Assembly: GCA_028687045.1 (NCBI GenBank)
Contig: JAQUAW010000007.1
Location: 1 to 45,013, forward strand
Direction: 5' to 3'
DNA: 45,013 nt
Source of the DNA: Patescibacteria group bacterium
GTDB lineage: Bacteria; Patescibacteriota; Patescibacteriia; Magasanikbacterales; UBA922
The notes beneath the pieces are model-generated. The model searched no databases. It had not been told where the DNA came from and saw only the letters and a program-made list of their open reading frames with translations. Position 1 is the stretch's first letter. Every line of letters starts with the position of its first letter. Of the stretch, positions 39,545-45,013 are shown one piece after another. A program made the position numbers and the translations under genes.

Positions 39545-40204
39545 ATGACAAATACAACAGGCGCAAAAATTCAAGACAAACAAGGTAATACTTGGCTCTA
39601 TTCAGATACAGTAAAAGATCATTTCTTCAATCCACGTAATATTCTTTTTTCTGGTGAAGAAGATAAATATGATGCTGATGCTACGGGACGTGTTGGTTCT
39701 CCAGCTTGTGGTGATGAGATGGTCATTTGGTTGAAAATTGATCCAAAAACTGAAAAAATAATAGAATGCAAATGGCAAACTTTTGGTTGTGGTAGTGCTA
39801 TTGCTTCTACCTCTATGCTTTCGGTTATGCTTTCTGAAAATGGGGGAATGACTCTTGATCAAGCTTTGAAAATAAAGCCTCAACATATTATGGAACGTCT
39901 TGGTGGTTTGCCAAATAGAAAGATTCATTGTTCAGTCTTAGGTGACAAAGCTTTGCAAGCTGCTATCAATGATTGGTATCGAAAAACTGGTCAACATAAC
40001 AAGATTATTACTACTGGTGCCAAAATTATTGATAAAGAATTGAATATTACAGATCATGATATTGAAGAAGCTGTTCTTGAAGGTGCTAAGACTCTTGAAG
40101 ATGTTCAGAAAAAATTAAAAGTAGGTGTAGCTACGCCGGAAGCAATTCCTGAGATTGAACAGCTGATTAGGTTTTATTCGGAGAAGTATTATGGGGCGGA
40201 ATAG
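39545..40204 (+). CDS. iscU: IscU/NifU-type scaffold with degenerate C-terminal domain
   Basis: 219 residues. N-terminal scaffold domain with the three ligand Cys and Asp: SPACGDEM (C55, D57), FGCGSA (C82), IHCSVLG (C129). After about residue 158 a second part (IIDKELNITDHDIEEAVLEG, then KTLEDVQKKLKVG) follows the pattern of the BFD-like [2Fe-2S] domain of NifU, but every cluster Cys is lost. Builds transient [2Fe-2S] clusters from IscS sulfur. ATG is 11 nt from the family A hairpin. Confidence 0.94.
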   Translation: MTNTTGAKIQDKQGNTWLYSDTVKDHFFNPRNILFSGEEDKYDADATGRVGSPACGDEMVIWLKIDPKTEKIIECKWQTFGCGSAIASTSMLSVMLSENGGMTLDQALKIKPQHIMERLGGLPNRKIHCSVLGDKALQAAINDWYRKTGQHNKIITTGAKIIDKELNITDHDIEEAVLEGAKTLEDVQKKLKVGVATPEAIPEIEQLIRFYSEKYYGAE

Positions 40205-40214
40205 GTGGTACAAT

Positions 40215-40361
40215 AATCCCGAACTGGCGAAGCACAGAGAGGGATCTGTAGACTCTGTGAACTTTTAATCAAATAAAAAACTATCAGAATCAATTAACGT
40301 AAATTTTTTCTAAGAAGTTTATTCTTAGGAAAGATCCCTACATGTATTCTCATGTCGGGAT
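40215..40361 (+). repeat. Family A two-hairpin module, DUF59 junction
   Basis: Left hairpin 40215-40246 (10 nt after the iscU stop), AATCAATTAACGTAAATTTT core, TTAGGAAAGATCCCT, right hairpin 40333-40361 with inner stem ACATG/CATGT. Confidence 0.85.
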
Positions 40362-40374
40362 TGACTGTAACCCT

Positions 40375-40668
40375 ATGCAAAAATTAACCAAAGATTTAAT
40401 TATAAAACAATTAGAAACAGTAATAGACCCTCACATCGGCCTAGATATTTGGACGCTTGGTTTTATTTACGAAATAAATATCAAAGATGATAAGAGTGTT
40501 CATATTTTGATGACTTTGACAACTCCAATGTGCCCTTTAGATGGTGATATCAAAGATATGATAAAAGATGCTTTGGCTGAAATTGGTGTGGAAAATGTAG
40601 AAGTAGAGAAGACCTTCGATCCACCTTGGACTCCGCCGGAGGCTTTGCGAAGGATGATGGGTGTTTGA
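40375..40668 (+). CDS. DUF59/MIP18-like iron-sulfur assembly protein
   Basis: 97 residues from ATG 40375; the in-frame ATG at 40342 starts in the hairpin and adds MYSHVGIDCNP. VIDPHIGLDIWTLGFIYEI start, TTPMCPLDGDI with the conserved Cys, and a WTPPEALRRM end are the SufT/PaaD/MIP18 family features. Members help mature Fe-S proteins. Its place between iscU and ferredoxin genes supports that. Confidence 0.92.
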   Translation: MQKLTKDLIIKQLETVIDPHIGLDIWTLGFIYEINIKDDKSVHILMTLTTPMCPLDGDIKDMIKDALAEIGVENVEVEKTFDPPWTPPEALRRMMGV

Positions 40669-40675
40669 TTACAAA

Positions 40676-40822
40676 AATCCCGAACTGGCGAAGCACAGAG
40701 AGGGATCTGTGGACCCTGTGAACTATGAATCTAAAAATATCTTTTAGAATCAATTAACGTTAAAAATTAATTAAAAAAATTCTACTTAGGAAAGATCCCT
40801 ATATGTATTCTCATGTCGGGAT
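40676..40822 (+). repeat. Family A two-hairpin module, thioredoxin-like ferredoxin junction
   Basis: Left hairpin starts 8 nt after the DUF59 stop and equals that of the previous module over about 30 nt; CTTTTAGAATCAATTAACGT core; right hairpin 40794-40822 with inner ATATG/CATGT. Confidence 0.85.
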
Positions 40823-40835
40823 TGACTGTAACCTT

Positions 40836-41132
40836 ATGCCAAAAAAAATAGAAGTTTGTTGTGGTGGGACATGTTTGGGAAGAAAGTCTGATCAAATATT
40901 TGACTATTTACAAAATGAATACAAAGATACCGATACTGCCGTTCACATGTGTAGTTGTTTAGGTCGTTGCAAAAAAGGACCAAACATTTTAGTTGATGAG
41001 ACAAAAGTTTATCATTACAGCAAAATCCGAACTATCAAAGAAAGTATTGAAAATAATGAAGGTGAGCAGTATAATAGATATGACAATGAAGAAAAACTTG
41101 ATTTAGCAAGTGATTTTCTTGGCGATCTCTAA
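40836..41132 (+). CDS. Thioredoxin-like [2Fe-2S] ferredoxin
   Basis: 98 residues from ATG 40836 (the ATG at 40803 lies in the hairpin and adds MYSHVGIDCNL). Ligands CGGTCLGRKS and CSCLGRCKKG give the C-x4-C...C-x3-C pattern of NuoE/thioredoxin-like ferredoxins. Short acidic C-terminus. An electron carrier, possibly served by the flavin reductase at 36569. Part of the ISC operon. Confidence 0.9.
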   Translation: MPKKIEVCCGGTCLGRKSDQIFDYLQNEYKDTDTAVHMCSCLGRCKKGPNILVDETKVYHYSKIRTIKESIENNEGEQYNRYDNEEKLDLASDFLGDL

Positions 41133-41136
41133 CGTC

Positions 41137-41309
41137 AATCCCGAACCCGAGGTACGAGGGAAGGGATCTGTAGACCCTGTGAACTTTGAATTATTTAATA
41201 AACGTCTTTTAGGGTCATACAAAAACATATTAATTAAAAAAGTTTTAATTTAAGAAACCTGCCTGCCGGCAGGCAGGGATTCCTCTCTGTTCAATCGGTA
41301 GATCGGGAT
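41137..41309 (+). repeat. Family A two-hairpin module with nested palindrome
   Basis: Left hairpin starts 4 nt after the stop codon. AACGTCTTTTAGGGTCA core. A 20-bp perfect palindrome (41258-41277) lies between TTTAAGAAA and GATTCCT, exactly where other modules read AAGAAAGATCCCT. Right hairpin 41278-41309. Confidence 0.8.
41258..41277. repeat. 20-bp perfect palindrome inserted in a family A module
   Basis: CCTGCCTGCCGGCAGGCAGG is its own reverse complement. Similar GCCGGC-centred palindromes may be spread through the genome; only this one is in the window. Confidence 0.85.
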
Positions 41310-41320
41310 GACAAAAAAAT

Positions 41321-41623
41321 ATGGAAGAAAAAGAACCAAAAATGCCAATAAACTTTGACACTCTGCCAGAAGATATCTCTATGAAGATTAGAGCTGGTGG
41401 CAAGATTCGACGCATTGTCGTGGACAGAGAAGCCTGTATTGGCGCTCAATCTTGCGTGGTAGTTGCCCCAGGAGTATTTCAAATGGATGATGATAACTTA
41501 GCTTATGTGACAGATCCAAATGGTGAAGATGAAGATACTGTCATGCTTGGTGCTCAATCCTGTCCTGTATTAGCTGTTCATCTTTATGATGAAGAGGGGA
41601 ATCAGATTTTTCCGGAAGAATAA
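41321..41623 (+). CDS. Single-cluster ferredoxin, [3Fe-4S]-like ligand set
   Basis: 100 residues. DREACIGAQSCVVVAPGVFQ and SCPVLAVHLYDEEG match the one-cluster ferredoxins where the middle Cys of C-x2-C-x2-C is replaced (C-I-G-A-Q-S-C). That favours a [3Fe-4S] cluster or a [4Fe-4S] with an open site. A charged N-terminal extension (about 30 residues). Last gene of the ISC operon, ended by a terminator at 41655. Confidence 0.9.
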   Translation: MEEKEPKMPINFDTLPEDISMKIRAGGKIRRIVVDREACIGAQSCVVVAPGVFQMDDDNLAYVTDPNGEDEDTVMLGAQSCPVLAVHLYDEEGNQIFPEE

Positions 41624-41654
41624 AGTGCATAAAAACATTAAAACATTAAAACAT

Positions 41655-41686
41655 AAAAACACCTACGAAAGGTGTTTTTGTTTTTT
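41655..41686 (+). terminator. Terminator of the ISC operon
   Basis: AAAAACACCT / AGGTGTTTTT hairpin, 4-5 nt loop, long T-run; an A-rich CATTAAAACAT motif precedes it. Confidence 0.9.
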
Positions 41687-41729
41687 ATGTCCTTTTACAA
41701 AAGCTAATCTAACTTTCATAAAAGGGGGT

Positions 41730-41754
41730 GGGCTGCGACTGTGTTGCGCGGCCC
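41730..41754 (-). terminator. GC-rich hairpin downstream of the 41812 gene
   Basis: GGGCCGCG / CGCAGCCC 8-bp stem (one G-T pair), then ACCCCCTTTTA on the minus strand. Possible terminator with a weak T-run. Confidence 0.5.
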
Positions 41755-41811
41755 GTGGTTCGTTGGTACTCGTTTTGGTTGCAGAGCACGTGAACATCCC
41801 CCTCGTGTAGT

Positions 41812-42141
41812 TCAATGGCTGTTGAGACCCGTGATGAGGTAGGTCGATGCCTCCATCACTGGCACGTCGTAGTCTCGCGGGTCATGGAATTTACGCGTCA
41901 AGAGGAGCGACTTCGGGGCTCCATTCTCGTCGTGATTCAGCTTGTACTCCCAGATACCCCGGAACCATGTGGTGGTGCGATTGCCACCACCATTCTGTCT
42001 CCATCCAATCGTCAGGTTTCCGATCAGGTCTACGTCGCTGTAGTCATGACTACCGACGACGTGACCCTTCTTTCCACGGTTTTCGTGGATTTTACATCCA
42101 CTAAACCGAACTTCTCGGAGTTCTTTTTCTTCAACGCTCAA
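41812..42141 (-). CDS. GC-rich orphan gene with TTG start
   Basis: 109 residues from TTG (42141-42139), chosen because GGAGGT lies 6 nt upstream; an ATG at 42195 has no ribosome site. A TTGACA box at 42252-42247 precedes it. Soluble protein: a Glu-rich start, SGCKIHENRGKKGHVVGSHD, IGWRQNGGGNRTTTWFRGIW and a C-terminal HDPRDYDVPVME. No family recognised. Base composition is near half GC, unlike its neighbours, so recent transfer is plausible. Confidence 0.7.
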   Translation of the reverse strand: MSVEEKELREVRFSGCKIHENRGKKGHVVGSHDYSDVDLIGNLTIGWRQNGGGNRTTTWFRGIWEYKLNHDENGAPKSLLLTRKFHDPRDYDVPVMEASTYLITGLNSH

Positions 42142-42310
42142 AATTGCACCTCCTGGCCAACGAAATCTCTCGTGAGTAACTATCGCACTATGCAATTGCT
42201 ACCACACGAGAAGACACTAGATTTAATCATATTATTATTATTATTATGTCAAGTATTCATATGAACAACTCGTAAAATGTAAGCATTGCTAACTAATTTT
42301 TTTGTATATC

Positions 42311-42340
42311 AAAAAACCAACCTTTTCCAAGATTGGTTTT
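42311..42340 (-). terminator. Terminator of clpB
   Basis: AAAACCAATCTTGG / CCAACC-type hairpin with a TTTTTTG tail on minus; nearly the same as 22051-22082. Confidence 0.75.
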
Positions 42341-42420
42341 AGCTTTTCCCGCGTAGACGGGTCCGCCTTGGGTGGGCAGGCCTTTTTGGCCTTTCTAGCA
42401 TTACAAGCCTTTTAGGCCTT
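42341..42420. repeat. Cluster of small GC-rich palindromes after clpB
   Basis: CCCG-CGTAGA-CGGG, TCCGCC-TTG-GGTGGG and two AAGGCC-type units (AGGCCTTTTTGGCCT and AAGGCCTAAAAGGCTT) lie one after another. TCCGCCTTGGG also occurs in the palindrome at 22712. Confidence 0.55.
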
Positions 42421-45013
42421 TATCTCAATCTCACCCTTCACCACTTCAATTTTCACCTCACTACCTTCATGAACCTTTTTTTCTACTATTTGCATAGCTA
42501 ATTTATTTAGAAGCTCTGTCTGAAGCACACGTTTTAGAGGACGTGCTCCAAGATTTTCATCAAAACCTTTTTTGGCAAGCCAGTCTTTGGCTTTGTTAGA
42601 AATCTTGATAGAAATTTTTTGTTTTTTGAGACGTTTTTCAATTGCCAAAATTTGTAAATCTACTATTTGGCGAATTTGTTTTTCGTTTAGAGAATGGAAA
42701 ACAATAATATCGTCAATACGATTCAAAAATTCTGGTTTGAATTGTTCTTTCAGAGCTGACATGACAGCCTTATTTACTTTATTATTATTTTTATCTTTAT
42801 CTTTTTTGTTGTCACTAGTTTCAAAACCAAATTCTCCTTTTTTACCCATAGACATTATAATATCACTAGCAATATTACTTGTCATAATTATCACAGTATT
42901 TTTGAAATTCACTTTGCGACCTTTGGCATCTGTCAGATGTCCATCTTCCAGAATTTGGAGCATTATATTGAAAGTATCTGGGTGTGCTTTTTCTATTTCA
43001 TCAAATAGAATTACTGAATATGGTTTTCTTCGTACTATTTCTGTCAATTGTCCACCTTCATCAAAGCCAACATAGCCAGGAGGGGAACCAATCATCTTGC
43101 TTACCGCGTGTTTTTCCATATATTCTGTCATATCTACGCGTATTAAGGCTTCTTCATCATTGAACAAAAATTCTGCAAGAGCTTTGGCTAATTCAGTTTT
43201 TCCTACACCAGTTGGCCCCATGAAAATAAAAGAACCGATAGGACGTTTTTCTTCAGCAATACCAGCTCGACTACGACGAATAGCATTGGAGACCGATTGT
43301 ATAGCTTCTTCTTGTCCGATGACACGTTTGGTGATTTCTTTTTCCATTTTGGCAAGTTTTATTACTTCATCTTCCAACATTTTGTTTAGTGGAATGCCTG
43401 TCCAACGAGAAACCACGCGGGCAATATCTTCTTCTGTCACTTCTTCTTTGAGAATGCTGTTTGTCTTTTGTAAATCAGCCAATTTCATTTCATATTTTTT
43501 GATAGCTTTTTCTATCATAGGAATTTTACCATAACGAAGCTCAGCCACTTTTTGCAAGTCACCTTTACGTTCTTCTATTTCCGAGTTTTGTTTTAGTTTG
43601 TCTATTTCTTTTTTGTGTTCACGGATTTTGGTAATAATATCTTTTTCATTAGTCCATTGCATTTCTATTTCTTTACTTTGATCTTTCAAATTAGCCAGTT
43701 CTTCTTTCAATTTTTGTTCGCGTTCTTTACTTTCATTGTCAGTTTCTTTTTTGAGTGCTTTTAGTTCAATTTCTATTTTCATTATTTGACGTTTCATTTT
43801 ATCCAGATTGTCTGGCATTGAGTCTATTTGCATTTTTAGAGCACTAGCCGCTTCATCAATAAGATCAATCGCTTTGTCTGGTAATTGTCTGTCGCTGATA
43901 TAACGATTGGAAAGTTGGACAGAAGAAACAATAGCTGGATCAGTAATACGTACGCCATGATGAACTTCATATTTTTCTTTGATACCACGCAAAATTGCGA
44001 TAGCATCTTCTGTTTTTGGTTCTAGAACTAAGACTGGTTGGAAACGACGTTCAAACGCAGCATCTTTTTCAATATGTTTTTGGTATTCTTTGATAGTTGT
44101 TGCACCTACTACATGCATTTCACCACGAGCTAGGCCTGGTTTTAGCATGTTTGAAGCGTCTACAGCGCCTTCAGAGCTACCAGCACCCACAATAGTGTGT
44201 AATTCATCAATAAACAAAATTATTTTGCCTTGGGCTTCTGTTACTTCTTTGATTACAGCTTTGAAACGTTCTTCAAATTCACCTCTAAATTTGGTACCAG
44301 CGAGTAGGGAACCGATGTCCAAAGAAATGATTTCTTTGTTTTTCAAATTTTCTGGCACATCTCCATTGACGATTCTTTGAGCCAAGCCTTCGACAACCGC
44401 TGTTTTACCAACGCCAGGTTCACCAATAAGCACTGGATTATTTTTTGTTCTGCGAGTAAGTACTTGCATGACACGACGAATCTCATCGTCACGACCAATG
44501 ACTGGATCAAGTTTTTCTTTGCGAGCACGTTCGGTCAAATTGATACCATATTTTTCAAGAGCCTGATATTTGCTTTCTGGTTCCGGACTATCAACTCGTT
44601 GATTGCCACGAATGTCTTTTAGAACATTTAGAATATCTTGGTATTGTACTTTTTGACGAGAGAGGGCGTCACTAATAGGGTTTTTGTTAGTCAAAAAAGC
44701 AAGAAGTAAATGTTCAACACTAATAAATTCATCGTGCATTTTCTTGGCTTCATTATCAGCATTTTGTAAAATAAAAATCATGGCTTGGCCAAGCGTTACT
44801 TGTCCAATATTACGATTTTCCGGCATTGCTTGTTTTGGAATGGCATTTATCATTTCTTGAACTTCAGTCTTTAGCTGTTCAATATTGACATTGAGTTTTT
44901 TGAAAATAGAAACAACAACACCTTCACTTTGATTGAGTAAGCTCAAAAATAAATGAGGTGGTTCTATTTGTGTTTGGCTATTTTGGTTGGCAATGCTTTG
45001 CGAATTTTGAATA
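42412..45013 (-). CDS. clpB: ClpB/ClpC-type AAA+ disaggregase, N-terminus outside window
   Basis: 866 residues visible; the frame is open through 45013, so the start lies beyond the edge. N-terminal repeat domain (HLFLSLLNQ..., then AIFILQ and HLLLAFL), first AAA+ with [16 protein letters not shown] and [13 protein letters not shown], a long middle coiled coil (about 410-540 of the protein), second AAA+ with [29 protein letters not shown] and an arginine-finger region FLNRIDD. The complete M-domain favours ClpB (with DnaK, dissolves aggregates). No ClpP-binding IGF loop seen. Confidence 0.95.
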   Translation of the reverse strand, partial: IQNSQSIANQNSQTQIEPPHLFLSLLNQSEGVVVSIFKKLNVNIEQLKTEVQEMINAIPKQAMPENRNIGQVTLGQAMIFILQNADNEAKKMHDEFISVEHLLLAFLTNKNPISDALSRQKVQYQDILNVLKDIRGNQRVDSPEPESKYQALEKYGINLTERARKEKLDPVIGRDDEIRRVMQVLTRRTKNNPVLIGEPGVGKTAVVEGLAQRIVNGDVPENLKNKEIISLDIGSLLAGTKFRGEFEERFKAVIKEVTEAQGKIILFIDELHTIVGAGSSEGAVDASNMLKPGLARGEMHVVGATTIKEYQKHIEKDAAFERRFQPVLVLEPKTEDAIAILRGIKEKYEVHHGVRITDPAIVSSVQLSNRYISDRQLPDKAIDLIDEAASALKMQIDSMPDNLDKMKRQIMKIEIELKALKKETDNESKEREQKLKEELANLKDQSKEIEMQWTNEKDIITKIREHKKEIDKLKQNSEIEERKGDLQKVAELRYGKIPMIEKAIKKYEMKLADLQKTNSILKEEVTEEDIARVVSRWTGIPLNKMLEDEVIKLAKMEKEITKRVIGQEEAIQSVSNAIRRSRAGIAEEKRPIGSFIFMGPTGVGKTELAKALAEFLFNDEEALIRVDMTEYMEKHAVSKMIGSPPGYVGFDEGGQLTEIVRRKPYSVILFDEIEKAHPDTFNIMLQILEDGHLTDAKGRKVNFKNTVIIMTSNIASDIIMSMGKKGEFGFETSDNKKDKDKNNNKVNKAVMSALKEQFKPEFLNRIDDIIVFHSLNEKQIRQIVDLQILAIEKRLKKQKISIKISNKAKDWLAKKGFDENLGARPLKRVLQTELLNKLAMQIVEKKVHEGSEVKIEVVKGEIEIKA

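Noticed and set aside
34191-41309. T-box or known metabolite riboswitch at the ISC junctions
   Set aside because: No T-box AGGGTGG sequence and the variable hairpin cores do not match a fixed ligand pocket; the inverted arms fit a palindromic element better.
41815-42264. 149-codon plus frame opposite the GC-rich gene
   Set aside because: The minus-strand gene has promoter, ribosome site and a better start; the plus frame has none.

Overview
The window is an AT-rich bacterial chromosome segment. It most resembles a member of the Candidate Phyla Radiation (Patescibacteria), although no rRNA or ribosomal-protein marker is present to prove this. The hints are many short membrane-anchored orphan proteins, DUF5671- and DUF4349-type proteins, weak or absent Shine-Dalgarno sites, small intergenic palindromes everywhere, and a group I intron in a tRNA gene. 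TGA is used as a stop codon (for example by the radical SAM gene), so the recoded candidate lineages are excluded.

Layout. 1-1215 (minus): a cobalamin riboswitch with a visible terminator/antiterminator switch precedes a membrane-anchored transcobalamin-like (DUF4430) protein and the start of a secreted Thr/Ser-rich protein, read as a cell-surface B12-capture unit. 1352-4758: a lipoprotein with four Tudor-like repeats, mscL, a PsbP-like protein and an anchored zinc metalloprotease. 4861-8410 (minus): a tight operon of a Tes/MJ0619-like radical SAM enzyme, an isoprenylcysteine-methyltransferase-like protein, a DUF4395 protein, an Lgt-like transferase and a small membrane protein, probably for membrane-lipid modification. 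8534-12924: orphan membrane proteins, including a two-domain Ltp (phage superinfection-exclusion-like) protein whose gene lies between 60-bp inverted repeats.

13061-19441: a tRNA-dihydrouridine synthase gene with an in-frame palindromic-repeat insertion and a broken copy of its own 5' end; then, on minus, a probable operon of ferric-reductase-like flavoprotein, folD, a GT-C-like membrane protein, a polyprenol-phosphate mannosyltransferase and two unknowns. 19768-25934: DUF5671 protein, hemerythrin, an Ig-like surface protein with a His/Glu-rich tail, a Nudix hydrolase with an unlisted 55-residue membrane protein, and a DUF4349 protein. 26199-28572: MarR regulator with a perfect promoter/operator and a MacB-like ABC exporter. 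28667-30197: ArsR, redox-active CxxC protein and a CSCS-motif permease. 30417-31963: a duplicated-domain lipoprotein flanked by 37-bp direct repeats that end in the tRNA 3' end, then a tRNA-Asn(GUU) split by a 477-nt group I intron.

32228-41623: M23 peptidase, glutaredoxin, exonuclease, uppS and an ISC-type iron-sulfur cluster operon (Rrf2/IscR-like, IscS, IscU, DUF59, two ferredoxins, plus a divergent flavin reductase). Almost every gene junction here holds the same two-hairpin module, placed 4-10 nt after one stop codon and 11-14 nt before the next start codon. In one junction a GIY-YIG nuclease gene lies between the two inverted hairpins, as in a REPIN-like element with its own nuclease. 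Two small GC-richer genes with strong Shine-Dalgarno sites (35468-35608 and 41812-42141) look foreign. The window ends inside clpB (minus).
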